Positions 32,946-41,914 of a DNA stretch of 64,000 nt are shown here, piece after piece. Where the stretch lies: NCBI RefSeq assembly GCF_003259505.1, contig NZ_QLLK01000003.1, positions 124,001 to 188,000 on the forward strand. The letters are read 5' to 3'. Positions within the stretch are counted from its first letter, which is position 1. Every line of letters starts with the position of its first letter. Position numbers and translations under genes: made by a program. The notes below the pieces were generated by a model that was given only the letters and a program-made list of their open reading frames with translations, was not told the origin of the DNA and searched no databases. The DNA is from Algoriphagus yeomjeoni (lineage in GTDB: Bacteria > Bacteroidota > Bacteroidia > Cytophagales > Cyclobacteriaceae).

Positions 32946-35344
32946 TTTTTTTCTTTGAAGGTGAAAAATAGTCCGGCTATCAAGGATAACACAATCAGAT
33001 ATTGGAAGATGATCATCGGTGTTTTGGTGGCGGTATAGCTTTTTGGCAAAAACTTGAAAACAATATCATGTGAGCCCGCTGGGACTTCCAATCCACGAAG
33101 TAGATAATTCGTTCTCAAAATATCAGTTTCTACACCATCGATCGTCGCCGTCCACCCTTCAGGATAGTAGATTTCTGAAAAAACCACCAAGCCTTCTTGA
33201 CTCATATTTGCCTGGTATTTTAATTCGTTTGGAGTGTATGAAGTATGCGTGATTTCTCCAGCTCCAGCTGTGATTTTACCAAACTCAGCCGTATTTACAG
33301 TAGCCTGAGCTTTGGTGTCAATTCTCCCAAGTTCATCCATTTCTTCTTGATTGGTCTCCACCGAAACGATCTGAGATGGAACCCAAGCTGGACCGTTTGC
33401 CTCCGGGTTTTCAAAAACTGCATTCGCGGCAGTGCCGGCGATTACATACTTGGTATTCATCATGTTGATAGTCTGAATACCAGCAAAATCGAAATTTCCT
33501 TCCTGGGCTTTGGTCACAAAGTCATTCAACTCAAAATTCAATCGATTATCCAGTAAATCCTGATACCTGCGCATTTTGGCACCATGATAACCGCCCAAAC
33601 TGTGAAATCTGTAAGGTGATTTTCCTGTGGAGGTTAGGCCCTCCGTGAGATCGAGTACTCTGAAGTAGTCGGCGTCCTTGGCTATCAGTTGGTCAGCTGG
33701 TGTTTCCGCGAAATAAGCGCTGCTTGGATTTGCCTGGAAGGAGCTGTCGTTCAAGTACTGCTTATTTACCGTCCAAAGATCTAATGTAACAAGGGCGAAA
33801 ATGCCCAAGCCTAAGACTAGATCTGAAATCTTGTTTTTCAGCGCAAAATAGATCAACCCAGCAGAAGCTGCGACTAGCGCTAAACTTCTCCAAGCACTTG
33901 CCGAAAGCATGGCTTTTCGGTCCTGACGTATGGCATTGATAAGCCATTCTGGCAAGCCGGCATCTGCCGCTCCTTCAAATCTAAATATGCCGGCACCAAT
34001 GGCAAGCAATAATAAAAGACCACCAACTGATGCACCTGCGATGTATAGTGCTTTGAAATCTTTGCCTCTATAGATTCTTTCCAGTGAAATGGCTCCTAAA
34101 GCCGGGATAGCAAACAGTGTCATTCCTAAGGCCATGGAAACTGCTCGGAACTTATTATAACCTGGTAGGATATCGAAAAGTAGGTAGTTAAACCAACTCA
34201 GGTTTTTTCCCCAGGAAAGCATCAAAGATAAAATGATGATTGCGCCAAAGGTGTATAAACTCTCTTTTGGCGCAGCCCAGATCCCTATGAAGGCTAGAAA
34301 AACGAGAATCACTCCTCCGTAAATCGGCCCGCCGGTAAAAGGTTGATCCCCCCAGTAAGTTGGCGCGCCTTGTAAAAATCCATTGATTTGTCCCGGGTCA
34401 AGTCCATTGCTGCGCAAAGCTTTCTCGGATGCAGTGTCTTCACCTAGCGGGGTGCTACTTCCTCCTCCGTAGAAGTTTGGGACTAAAAGCGTGAGTGTCT
34501 CCAACTTGCCATTTGACCAGGAAAAGGCATAATCTTTATCTAATCCTGCGGAGGCAGACTCTAAGGTTGCTTTACCACGGGTGGAATAAGGTGCATATTC
34601 CATGGCTGTTGCCAGTCGTCCAACATTTCCACCTACAGCCAACATAGCTCCAATCGCAAGAATGCCAATGGTTTTACCAAGCTGAGCAAATCCTTCCTTT
34701 TTCCAGTCAAAAACCAGCCTCACAATTACATAGATCACAGCTATGATCAAGGTGTAATAAGTGATCTGTACGTGGTTGAATTTTAGTTGGAGCAGAAGCC
34801 CCAAGGCTAATACCGCTGCTCCCAGAAGTTGCTTTTTTGTGAAAGCCAGATGAATACCCAGCAAAATCATAGGTATCAGGCTGATTGCCCAGATTTTAGC
34901 ATTGTGACCTGCAGCCAAGCTGAGCAAATTATAGGAGCTCAAGGCAAAAGCGACACTGGCAATGATCGCAAAAACCGGCCTGACACCGAATGTAAGCATA
35001 AGCACATACATGGCGACCATGCCTAGGAAGAGGCTGTTTACCGGATGTGGAAGCCCCAGTGTGATAACACTCACAAGGGCATTTGTGATATCACCGGCAA
35101 ATTCCAGACTAACAAAATACGCTGGCATTCCTCCAAAAACGCTGTTTGTCCAGAGTGCTTCCTCACCAGTAGCCTCTCGAAAATCTATAGCCTCCTTGGC
35201 CGAGCCTTCCCACTTCAGGATATCTCCCTGCATGATCACTTGATCCTGAAGAACTACAGGGGCAAAATAAACGACTACGATAGCATAGAAAATGGCGATT
35301 CCCACGACATGGGGAAGTACGTCTTTTTTGAAATTCAGCTGCAT
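32942..35344 (-). CDS. YfhO-type polytopic membrane protein
   Basis: 800 residues, about 12-13 transmembrane helices in the first 540, then a soluble C-terminal domain and one final helix (MIIFQYLIVLSLIAGLFF). The opening (YFAPVVLQDQVIMQGDILKWEGSAKEAIDFREATG) and GGMPAYFVS are typical of Bacteroidota YfhO proteins. In Bacillus, YfhO is needed for glycosylation of lipoteichoic acid and is seen as a GT-C-like glycosyltransferase or transporter. The likely role is transfer or modification of a surface glycan. Heads the yfhO-methyltransferase-slyD run. Confidence 0.88.
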   Translation of the reverse strand: MQLNFKKDVLPHVVGIAIFYAIVVVYFAPVVLQDQVIMQGDILKWEGSAKEAIDFREATGEEALWTNSVFGGMPAYFVSLEFAGDITNALVSVITLGLPHPVNSLFLGMVAMYVLMLTFGVRPVFAIIASVAFALSSYNLLSLAAGHNAKIWAISLIPMILLGIHLAFTKKQLLGAAVLALGLLLQLKFNHVQITYYTLIIAVIYVIVRLVFDWKKEGFAQLGKTIGILAIGAMLAVGGNVGRLATAMEYAPYSTRGKATLESASAGLDKDYAFSWSNGKLETLTLLVPNFYGGGSSTPLGEDTASEKALRSNGLDPGQINGFLQGAPTYWGDQPFTGGPIYGGVILVFLAFIGIWAAPKESLYTFGAIIILSLMLSWGKNLSWFNYLLFDILPGYNKFRAVSMALGMTLFAIPALGAISLERIYRGKDFKALYIAGASVGGLLLLLAIGAGIFRFEGAADAGLPEWLINAIRQDRKAMLSASAWRSLALVAASAGLIYFALKNKISDLVLGLGIFALVTLDLWTVNKQYLNDSSFQANPSSAYFAETPADQLIAKDADYFRVLDLTEGLTSTGKSPYRFHSLGGYHGAKMRRYQDLLDNRLNFELNDFVTKAQEGNFDFAGIQTINMMNTKYVIAGTAANAVFENPEANGPAWVPSQIVSVETNQEEMDELGRIDTKAQATVNTAEFGKITAGAGEITHTSYTPNELKYQANMSQEGLVVFSEIYYPEGWTATIDGVETDILRTNYLLRGLEVPAGSHDIVFKFLPKSYTATKTPMIIFQYLIVLSLIAGLFFTFKEKK

Positions 35345-35475
35345 GAAAAGAGTTTTTCTTTAGAAAATGGATGCGGGCGCAAATTAGGAATTTATAGGCA
35401 AACGCAGGCTACAAAAATAGACAGTCTACAGTCAGAATAGATTGATCAGCGCTTTCCTTAGCTGATGAAAATCAT

Positions 35476-35483
35476 TACTTTTG
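35476..35483 (+). promoter_or_regulatory. -7 promoter element of ffh
   Basis: TACTTTTG, exact match to TAnnTTTG, 22 bp before the ffh start. A TTTC at about 35454 is in roughly the -33 position. Confidence 0.55.
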
Positions 35484-35504
35484 CACCAAATAGCCAGATA
35501 AGGA

Positions 35505-36848
35505 ATGTTTGATAATTTAAGTTTGAAATTAGACCGGGCTTTCAAAACGCTGAAAGGAACCGGGACAATCACCGAAATAAACGTCGCAACGACCGTCAAA
35601 GAGATCAGAAGAGCTTTGATCGATGCCGATGTCAACTATAAAGTAGCCAAAGAAGTCACTGATACGATCAAGACCGAAGCCCTCGGTCGGGATGTGTTGA
35701 TCGCCGTTTCTCCAGGTCAATTGCTGATCAAAATCACTCAGGAAGAGCTAACCAAGCTTATGGGTGGGAAAAAAGAGGACATCAAAATATCTGGTGATCC
35801 ATCTATTATCTTGATTTCAGGTCTTCAGGGATCTGGTAAAACCACGTTTACAGGAAAGCTTGGTGCACACTTGAAAAAGCAAGGTCGTCAGGTTTTGCTT
35901 GTCGCTTGTGATATTTACAGACCAGCTGCGATAGATCAGTTGAAAGTATTGGGTGAGCAGATCGGAGTGGAGGTTTACGCTGAGCCTGAAAATAAGAATG
36001 CCCTGGAAATCGCTAACAATGCGATTGCTTACGCGAAAAAGACTGGAAAGAAAACAGTCGTAGTCGATACTGCTGGTCGTTTGGCCGTGGATGAGGTGAT
36101 GATGAGTGAGATCGAAGCACTTAAAAAGGCTTTGAATCCTTCCGAGACACTTTTTGTAGTTGATTCCATGACTGGTCAGGATGCGGTGAATACTGCGAAG
36201 ACCTTCGATGAGCGATTGAATTTCGATGGAGTCGTACTGACCAAACTCGATGGTGATACTCGAGGTGGTGCGGCGATTTCCATTCGTCACGTAGTGAATA
36301 AGCCGATCAAGTTTATTTCAACTGGTGAGAAAATGGAAGATCTGGATGTATTCCACCCAGATCGTATGGCCCAGCGAATCCTGGGAATGGGGGATGTGAT
36401 TTCCTTGGTAGAAAGAGCACAGCAGTCTTTCGATGAAGATGAAGCCAAGCGAATCAATTCTAAGATTCGTTCCAATAATTTCAACTTTGATGATTTCCTT
36501 TCTCAGCTGGAGCAGGTGAAGAAAATGGGTAATATCAAGGACTTGCTAGGAATGATACCTGGTATGGGCAAAGCCATGAAAGGCCTGGATATTGACGATG
36601 ATTCTTTCAAACCTATTGAAGCGATCATCCGATCTATGACACCAGCGGAGCGTGAGCAGCCAGATATCATCGATGGAAATAGAAGAAAAAGACTTGCGGC
36701 AGGATCTGGTAGAACGATCGTGGAGGTGAACAACCTCATGAAGCAGTTTGCCGATATGCGGAAGATGATGAAGCAAATGAACAAAATGGGCGGTGCCAAA
36801 GCCGCCATGAGCAAGATGCTTCCTCCAGGCAAAGGCGGAAGAAGATAA
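35505..36848 (+). CDS. ffh: Signal recognition particle protein Ffh
   Basis: 447 residues. The N domain, then a GTPase G domain with G1 GLQGSGKTT, GDIYRPAAIDQL-type I-box (CDIYRPAAIDQLK), G3 DTAGR and G4 TKLDGD, followed by the Met-rich M domain (LLGMIPGMGKAM; MRKMMKQMNKMGGAKAAMSKM) that binds 4.5S RNA and signal sequences. It acts with FtsY in co-translational membrane targeting. Monocistronic: it has its own promoter and a hairpin terminator. Confidence 0.98.
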   Translation: MFDNLSLKLDRAFKTLKGTGTITEINVATTVKEIRRALIDADVNYKVAKEVTDTIKTEALGRDVLIAVSPGQLLIKITQEELTKLMGGKKEDIKISGDPSIILISGLQGSGKTTFTGKLGAHLKKQGRQVLLVACDIYRPAAIDQLKVLGEQIGVEVYAEPENKNALEIANNAIAYAKKTGKKTVVVDTAGRLAVDEVMMSEIEALKKALNPSETLFVVDSMTGQDAVNTAKTFDERLNFDGVVLTKLDGDTRGGAAISIRHVVNKPIKFISTGEKMEDLDVFHPDRMAQRILGMGDVISLVERAQQSFDEDEAKRINSKIRSNNFNFDDFLSQLEQVKKMGNIKDLLGMIPGMGKAMKGLDIDDDSFKPIEAIIRSMTPAEREQPDIIDGNRRKRLAAGSGRTIVEVNNLMKQFADMRKMMKQMNKMGGAKAAMSKMLPPGKGGRR

Positions 36849-36856
36849 ATAGTTGA

Positions 36857-36887
36857 AACCCAGTCGAGAGATCGGGTTTTACTTTTT
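36857..36887 (+). terminator. Terminator of ffh
   Basis: Stem AAACCC/GGGTTT (36857-36862 with 36875-36880), 12-nt loop, then TTACTTTTTA. Confidence 0.65.
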
Positions 36888-36910
36888 AGGTGGTTTTAGT
36901 GTAGGGTTTT

Positions 36911-36969
36911 TACCGCGGTGGGCGCGGAGGGGAACACAGAGGGCGCAGTATTCTAGGCTGAGCGAAGTC
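36911..36969 (+). repeat. Dispersed intergenic repeat, copy 2, with CTGAGCGAAGTC tail
   Basis: TACCGCGGTGGGCGCGGAGG at 36911-36930, then GAACACAGAGGGCGCAG, is followed 9 nt later by CTGAGCGAAGTC (36958-36969). The same two blocks in the same order recur at 56850-56926. The rest of the 300-bp spacer (36849-37148) shows nothing recognisable. Confidence 0.6.
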
Positions 36970-37148
36970 GAAGCCATCCTGTTGACTTGATTTTCCAGTA
37001 GTTGGATTTATTATAGATTTAAGTTAGGGGCCTTGCTAGTTTCCCATGCGTAGATTTAAATAGGAAAAAAAGGATTGGCTTATCACTTTTTTAGAAATAT
37101 GAACATATTATTACGTATTCATGCACATTACCTTAAATACAGAATAGC

Positions 37149-37622
37149 TTGAAAACTCCTAAGCTCACTTTAGAAACAAAAACTTTTGACCATAAGAAAG
37201 CTTCCGGCAAAGAATTTCTTGACTCGATGAATGAATACTTCATAAAATCTCCAACTAATTATAATCTAGGTGACAGAGGATTTGTAAATGGACATGTGAA
37301 TTTCAAAGAACGAACATTTTATGTCAGTCCGATTATCTCGGACTTTTGGCTTAGATCCTTCATGATAACAACTCAAGGTATTGTAACAGACACACAAATT
37401 AAAGTTGATTTCCAAACATCTGCTTTCTCTTTTCTGTTACCAACCATTTTTTATGCGCTGTTTATATCAGTTTTCTTCTCTAAAGCTTGGATTTCGATTG
37501 CATGGTTAACAACGCCAATCATGGTGGTACTTTTGATTATAAATATTTTAAGAGTAAGAAATCAATACAGAAAAGACCGTCAAAACCATATTGACTTTTT
37601 AAATAGATTAAATGTCAGTTAA
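37149..37622 (+). CDS. Small membrane protein, unknown function
   Basis: 157 residues from TTG 37149; a TAA lies five codons upstream in frame and there is no ATG before the conserved-looking body. Residues 1-90 are soluble (KTPKLTLETKTFDHKKASGKEF, GDRGFVNGHVNFKERTFYV), followed by two hydrophobic helices (about 97-115 and 121-139) and a basic tail (RVRNQYRKDRQNH). No family recognised. The stretch is A/T-richer than its neighbours and sits directly upstream of a toxin-antitoxin pair, so a recently acquired segment is possible, but this is weak. Confidence 0.55.
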   Translation: MKTPKLTLETKTFDHKKASGKEFLDSMNEYFIKSPTNYNLGDRGFVNGHVNFKERTFYVSPIISDFWLRSFMITTQGIVTDTQIKVDFQTSAFSFLLPTIFYALFISVFFSKAWISIAWLTTPIMVVLLIINILRVRNQYRKDRQNHIDFLNRLNVS

Positions 37623-37641
37623 TAGAGTTAAGCCGTGTATA

Positions 37642-37676
37642 TTGACGTATAAAAAATAATATATTTGTACGTATAA
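37642..37676 (+). promoter_or_regulatory. Promoter/operator of the DUF6364-PIN toxin-antitoxin operon
   Basis: A -7 element TATATTTG (37660-37667) fits TAnnTTTG, with TTG at 37642-37644 near the -33 position. Direct repeats of ACGTATAA at 37645-37652 and 37669-37676 (24-nt period) flank the -7 element. Ribbon-helix-helix antitoxins usually bind such repeats to autoregulate; binding here is inference. Confidence 0.5.
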
Positions 37677-37686
37677 TTAATTCATC

Positions 37687-37935
37687 ATGGACACCAAACT
37701 CACTTTAAAGCTCAATCAAGAGGTAATTGAAAAAGCCAAGGCCTATGCTTCTGATAAGAAATTGAGCTTGTCTCGATTGATTGAGAATTATCTTAATTCT
37801 TTGACTTCTGACCAACCTGCGGGTGAGTTGGAGATTTCTCCTTTTGTGAAAAGTCTATCTTCAGGTGTTAAAATTCCTGCTGACTACGATTATAAAAAAG
37901 ATCGGACTGATTATTTGGATCAAAAACACAAATGA
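37687..37935 (+). CDS. DUF6364-type antitoxin (ribbon-helix-helix)
   Basis: 82 residues. The N-terminal half has the ribbon-helix-helix pattern (MDTKLTLKLNQEVIEKAKAYASDKKLSLSRLIENYL), and the C-terminal half (ISPFVKSLSSGVKIPADYDYKKDRTDYLDQKHK) is the usual toxin-binding tail of DUF6364 proteins. It overlaps the PIN gene by 4 nt (ATGA), the classic antitoxin-first layout. It should neutralise the PIN toxin and repress its own promoter (family knowledge). Confidence 0.85.
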   Translation: MDTKLTLKLNQEVIEKAKAYASDKKLSLSRLIENYLNSLTSDQPAGELEISPFVKSLSSGVKIPADYDYKKDRTDYLDQKHK

Positions 37936-38345
37936 GTCGGATCTTTTTAGATACCAATGTAATCTTGGATCTTTTGGGAGAAAGAGATCCTTTTTATGAG
38001 TCAATTGCTAAGATTGCGACTTTGGCAGATCAAAAGAAAATTACCCTAGTTGTTTCTCCTCTTTCATTTACCACAGTTGATTATGTCTTGAACAAGTATG
38101 AGTCTTCAGATTCAGTTTGGAAGAAACTTCGGATGTTCAAAATACTTTGCCAGGTTTGTGCAGTCAATGAGGAAACTATTGAAAAAGCGTTGAATTCTGA
38201 ATTCAGTGATTTTGAGGATGCTGTTCAGTATTTCACGGCTTTACAATCCACTTGCTCGATTATCATAACCCGAAATGGAAAGGACTTTAAGAATTCTACT
38301 TTGCCGGTAATGACTGCTGAGGAGTATTTAAATAGTATTGCATGA
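37932..38345 (+). CDS. PIN domain ribonuclease toxin (VapC-like)
   Basis: 137 residues. The N-terminal FLDTNVILDLL supplies the first catalytic Asp (D7); the second acidic cluster is SDFEDAVQ (E95/D96), and TRNGKDF ends with D118, giving the acidic pocket that binds Mg2+. PIN toxins of this group cut tRNA, rRNA or mRNA. The ORF is complete with the family length, so the module appears intact. Partner is the overlapping DUF6364 antitoxin. Confidence 0.88.
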   Translation: MSRIFLDTNVILDLLGERDPFYESIAKIATLADQKKITLVVSPLSFTTVDYVLNKYESSDSVWKKLRMFKILCQVCAVNEETIEKALNSEFSDFEDAVQYFTALQSTCSIIITRNGKDFKNSTLPVMTAEEYLNSIA

Positions 38346-38467
38346 ATACTATTTTTGAGAAAAAACAAACCTGACAGTAGCGTTTTTGAAGTACTCTCCG
38401 TAAAGTTTAAGATTTCGTTTTTCTTTATTCTAATCAAATTTTAACTTTAGTTAAATCGCAAGCCATT

Positions 38468-38944
38468 ATGAAAAGACAGCTCTACCCATTGATCGCTTTA
38501 GTTCTACTCATTTTTAGTTGCAAAGATGTAGAGGAACCATCTCCAAACTCCCAAATTGAAGGTAGATATGTTTCTACTGTTGAAATTGAAATTGCAGCAG
38601 GAGTAAAACTCGATTTAGTTAATACGCTGGATTTCAAATCAGATGGAACATTTTCAAGCGAAAACTATACTACAGAGGCTGATGACGATGATATCCTTGG
38701 CTATAGATCATACTATAACGGCACCTACACCATCGCTGAAGGAAAAGTCACTTTAAAATGGCAAGATTATTATGCGATGAATTACTTTGATATTTACTAC
38801 ATGCCTAAAGCCGATTTAACGCTTGCAGATGGGAATGAGTATTATTCGGATTATGCTATTGAAGAGAATTACACGCAGCTTTCATTCATGTGCCCACCAA
38901 ATGCTTTTTGTACTAGCCAAGAAGTTTATGTAAAGGCTAATTAG
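38468..38944 (+). CDS. Small lipoprotein, lipocalin-like, unknown
   Basis: 158 residues. SPII signal with lipobox IFSC (lipid Cys18), followed by KDVEEPSP; the acidic residues suggest a surface export signal. The body (IEGRYVSTVEIEIAAGVKLDLVNTLDFKSDGTFSSENY, GYRSYYNGTYTIAEGKVTLKW) has the strand pattern of lipocalin-like/META-type barrels, and a C-terminal Cys pair (MCPPNAFC) could be disulfide-bonded. No precise family recognised. Monocistronic with a strong terminator. Confidence 0.7.
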   Translation: MKRQLYPLIALVLLIFSCKDVEEPSPNSQIEGRYVSTVEIEIAAGVKLDLVNTLDFKSDGTFSSENYTTEADDDDILGYRSYYNGTYTIAEGKVTLKWQDYYAMNYFDIYYMPKADLTLADGNEYYSDYAIEENYTQLSFMCPPNAFCTSQEVYVKAN

Positions 38945-38982
38945 AAAAAGGGCTGTTTTCAATGTGGAAAACAGCCCTTTTT
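38945..38982. terminator. Strong hairpin terminator
   Basis: Perfect 16-bp stem AAAAAGGGCTGTTTTC/GAAAACAGCCCTTTTT with a 6-nt loop, starting at the stop of the lipoprotein gene. A- and T-rich flanks allow action on both strands; the convergent guanine deaminase gene ends at 39037. Confidence 0.9.
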
Positions 38983-39036
38983 GTTTTATCGAAATCTATT
39001 ATCCTTAAATTCAATGACTCACGAATAAACACCCTT

Positions 39037-39513
39037 TCAATACAATATCTTGTCAGCTTTTGACTTCCAGAGTTCAAAGACCTTCTGAGACTCCTCGCGC
39101 ATCATTCCTTCCATAGGAATCTGGCGAGTCTCAGGAGCTACTTGTATCTCGCGATAAATAAATGAATCGTCAAATCCAGCAGCAGAAGCATCCTCATGTG
39201 TGCAGGCATAAAAAACCCGACTTGGTCTAGCCCAAAAGATTGCTCCTAGACACATGGGGCACGGCTCGCAAGAAGTATAAACTTCACAGCCTTCCAATTG
39301 AAAATGATTTAGATTTTTGCAGGCATCTCGGATCGCTACCACTTCGGCATGTGCAGTTGGGTCGTTGGTCGTGGTGACCATATTACTGCCAGATCCGATC
39401 ACTTGATCGTCTTTGACAATCACACATCCAAATGGTCCGCCGTTGCCGGATTCCATTCCTGATTTGGCTAGGCCAATTGCCTGCTTCATAAACTGCTTTT
39501 GTTGGTCGGTCAT
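39037..39513 (-). CDS. guaD: Guanine deaminase
   Basis: 158 residues from ATG 39513 (MTDQQKQFMKQAIG); an upstream ATG at 39543 adds ten residues not expected in the family. Zinc site: HAE (H55, E57) and PCPMC (C85, C88). The C-terminal half (FWARPSRVFYACTHEDASAAGFDDSFIYREI) closely follows Bacillus GuaD rather than the tRNA adenosine deaminase TadA. It converts guanine to xanthine and ammonia. Isolated gene between a lipoprotein and the LytTR regulator. Confidence 0.9.
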   Translation of the reverse strand: MTDQQKQFMKQAIGLAKSGMESGNGGPFGCVIVKDDQVIGSGSNMVTTTNDPTAHAEVVAIRDACKNLNHFQLEGCEVYTSCEPCPMCLGAIFWARPSRVFYACTHEDASAAGFDDSFIYREIQVAPETRQIPMEGMMREESQKVFELWKSKADKILY

Positions 39514-39664
39514 AAAAAGCTGAAAAGGTGATTTGCAAAGCAAGCTACAAAAATGTACTCCTTAGCTATAAGATGAGAACGTTAAATTCATCGCGTTTTT
39601 ACCTTGATACTCCTCCAAAAATCCCGGCGATTATCTATTTGAGTACCTCAAGAGAAATAGCCAC

Positions 39665-40408
39665 TCAATTCATCCATCTACTCATAAACTCCAAAAATCC
39701 TTCCTTGTAGTTATCACTCACACTGATGTGGTTTTTTCCGATTTGTATCACGTTTTTCGATACGGAATCGATGTGGTCCAGCGCCACAATATAGGATCTA
39801 TGAACTCTCATAAACTTGTCTGAAGGCAGTAATTCCTCCATGCTTTTCAAGCTGGTAAGTGAGAGAATCGGATTAGGCTTGGATAGCAAGTGGACTTTCA
39901 CATAGTCTTTATAAGCCTCTATGTATCCAATATCTTTCAGCATTACCTTAACCAGCTGATATTCTACTTTTAGAAAAATGTATTCGGGAGCCGAGGACTC
40001 AGCAGTTGTCGATTCAGTTTTTGAAGAAGCCTGCCTCTCAAAGTAGGAAAATGCCTTAGTAGCCGCATTCAAAAAATCCTCGTAGCTGTAAGGCTTTAGT
40101 AAGTAATCCAGAGCTTCCACTTTGTAGCCTTCTATGGCAAATTGATGATAGGCTGTTGCGAAGATTATTCGTGTTTTTTCAGCATTTTTTTTTCCATCCA
40201 AAACTCTCGCGAGCTCCATGCCAGACAGGTCTGGCATCTGTATGTCCATAAATGCTAGTTGAACCTGATTTTGATTAATAAAGCTTAGGGCTTCAATCGC
40301 ATTAGAAAACTTGCCGATCAGATTTAGAAAGGAGGTTTGCTCGATGAATTTGCTTAATAATTCAAGAGCTAATGGCTCATCATCTATTGCTACACAGTTG
40401 AGTTTCAT
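39665..40408 (-). CDS. LytTR-type response regulator
   Basis: 247 residues. Receiver domain (1-120) with acidic pocket D9/D10 and phosphoacceptor D55 (LAFMDIQMPD), then a LytTR DNA-binding domain (about 140-245: IFLKVEYQLVKVMLKDIGYIEAYKDYVKVHL, FMRVHRSYIVALDHID). LytTR proteins bind imperfect direct repeats. The cognate kinase is the adjacent LytS-like gene, 88 bp upstream; together they form a two-component pair beside an outer-membrane receptor gene that may be a target. Confidence 0.92.
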   Translation of the reverse strand: MKLNCVAIDDEPLALELLSKFIEQTSFLNLIGKFSNAIEALSFINQNQVQLAFMDIQMPDLSGMELARVLDGKKNAEKTRIIFATAYHQFAIEGYKVEALDYLLKPYSYEDFLNAATKAFSYFERQASSKTESTTAESSAPEYIFLKVEYQLVKVMLKDIGYIEAYKDYVKVHLLSKPNPILSLTSLKSMEELLPSDKFMRVHRSYIVALDHIDSVSKNVIQIGKNHISVSDNYKEGFLEFMSRWMN

Positions 40409-40431
40409 ACGAATATAATTTGTCTTTTTAA

Positions 40432-40452
40432 GGTCATATGGAATCTCGCATT
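40432..40452 (-). repeat. 21-nt dispersed repeat, copy 1
   Basis: GGTCATATGGAATCTCGCAT plus one T, matching 58570-58590 at 20 of 21 positions; a T5-AA run precedes both. It lies 24 bp upstream of the LytTR start. A GTCATATGAC palindrome lies nearby at about 40473. Confidence 0.45.
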
Positions 40453-40496
40453 AAGGATTAATATATCGTCATATGACGCTTGAGTCATGCTCGATT

Positions 40497-41570
40497 TCAT
40501 TCGAGATTGATGGTAAGATTTACCCAATACTCTTGTTTCGCTTCGTCTTTTCCAAATTTCAGTCTATGCTTATCTGGGTAGAGTAAGCTCAATCTCCTCT
40601 GGGTATTCACCAGACCAATGCCGTTTTCTTTTGCTTCTGGGCTGTCCACATGAACAGGGAAAATATGATTTCGAGTTTCAAAGAAGACCGTGGTTCCCAT
40701 GATTTCCAGCTTGATCATAATCTCACTTTGTTGCTGGCTGCTTACACCGTGTTTGAATGTATTTTCCATAAAAGGAAGTAGCAGCATAGGCGCGATTACT
40801 AAGTCGTCCTTTGGTTCGTCTATGGAAATGTTGAGCGTGACTTTTTCCGTCAATCTCATTTTCATCAATTCTATGTAATCATTGATAAAGCTTACCTCTC
40901 TGCTCAGGAGCGTTTCATTTTTCTGGTTTTCATACAACACATAGCGCATCATTCGAGAAAGTTTCAAAAGTGCTTCCTGAGCTTTTTTTACATCCAGATT
41001 GGTCAGTGCATAAATGTTATTTAGGGTATTAAAAAAGAAATGTGGATTGATCTGCGCCTTGAGGTACGAAAGCTCAGTGTTGATTCTTTGCTGATCCAGC
41101 TCACGTCTCAGTGCCTCATCTTTTTGCCATTTCTGTACTGAGGCTACAGAAGTACTTATTCCTATCGTCAAGAGATAGAGCATCACGTTGAATATGTCAC
41201 TGGAAACCCTCCTTGGCCTTTGCACATAAGGCTCATCTGGATTAAATGCTTTATGCATTAATTCGGGTATATGGAGGAAATTGTCAGCATAAATAAGAAG
41301 TCCAAGGAAAAGTATTGAACCAAGAATAATAGTGACTAAGTAGACTAGCTGCTTTCCTTTCAATAAGACTTTTGGGACAAACCAAAGCATATTTATATAA
41401 AATATGCCTATAAGTAATAATGCCATGAATACTTGGCGTATCCAGAACTCCACCGGTATATCCACTCTCCAGGATAGAGGTGAAAGAAGAAGTAGCACCG
41501 TACTGAGCATGGACCAGCCTAGAATATGTACTAGAATAGAGACGCTCCTTTTGGGACTTAGATTGATCAT
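40497..41570 (-). CDS. LytS/YehU-type sensor histidine kinase
   Basis: 357 residues. Four transmembrane helices in the first 145 (for example LVHILGWSMLSTVLLLLSPL, VTIILGSILFLGLLIYADN), a coiled-coil linker, and then the His kinase domain with phosphoacceptor motif NPHFFFNTLNNI and an ATPase C-terminus (MLLLPFMENTFKHGV, NGIGLVNTQRRL). It senses through the membrane domain and phosphorylates the adjacent LytTR regulator. The signal is unknown. Confidence 0.92.
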   Translation of the reverse strand: MINLSPKRSVSILVHILGWSMLSTVLLLLSPLSWRVDIPVEFWIRQVFMALLLIGIFYINMLWFVPKVLLKGKQLVYLVTIILGSILFLGLLIYADNFLHIPELMHKAFNPDEPYVQRPRRVSSDIFNVMLYLLTIGISTSVASVQKWQKDEALRRELDQQRINTELSYLKAQINPHFFFNTLNNIYALTNLDVKKAQEALLKLSRMMRYVLYENQKNETLLSREVSFINDYIELMKMRLTEKVTLNISIDEPKDDLVIAPMLLLPFMENTFKHGVSSQQQSEIMIKLEIMGTTVFFETRNHIFPVHVDSPEAKENGIGLVNTQRRLSLLYPDKHRLKFGKDEAKQEYWVNLTINLE

Positions 41571-41914
41571 AAATCTGATTTTCAGTGCTCAAACTAAAGC
41601 AAAGCACTTCTTTATATAAAATGTAATCTACGAATTAGCTGATTAAGACTGCGAAAAGTTCAATTGACTAGATAAAACGATTCGCAGGTTAATATAGGTC
41701 TTCTGTCTGATGAAAAGGGGTGTTTGTCGATGAATATACCCTAGCCGTCTATTTGGCAAAAAACTACGAAACAAACCCTGTTGTTTTGGGGTATCAACAA
41801 GCACGAGGCCCAAGAATTTGAAATTAACTGGTGAATAAGAAAGGGGCTTCAGACACATATTTAAAACGGTCAACTTTCTTTCGCCAGACTAAATAAGACA
41901 TTATCCTACTACAC
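41571..41914. other. Divergent regulatory spacer between LytS-like kinase and receptor genes
   Basis: 344 bp with no coding frame of note. It must contain promoters for both divergent genes, but no exact TAnnTTTG element was found on either strand. Confidence 0.3.

Noticed and set aside
40465..40500. GTCATATGAC palindrome as a LytTR operator
   Set aside because: LytTR proteins bind direct repeats rather than short palindromes, and the palindrome contains a common NdeI-like core.
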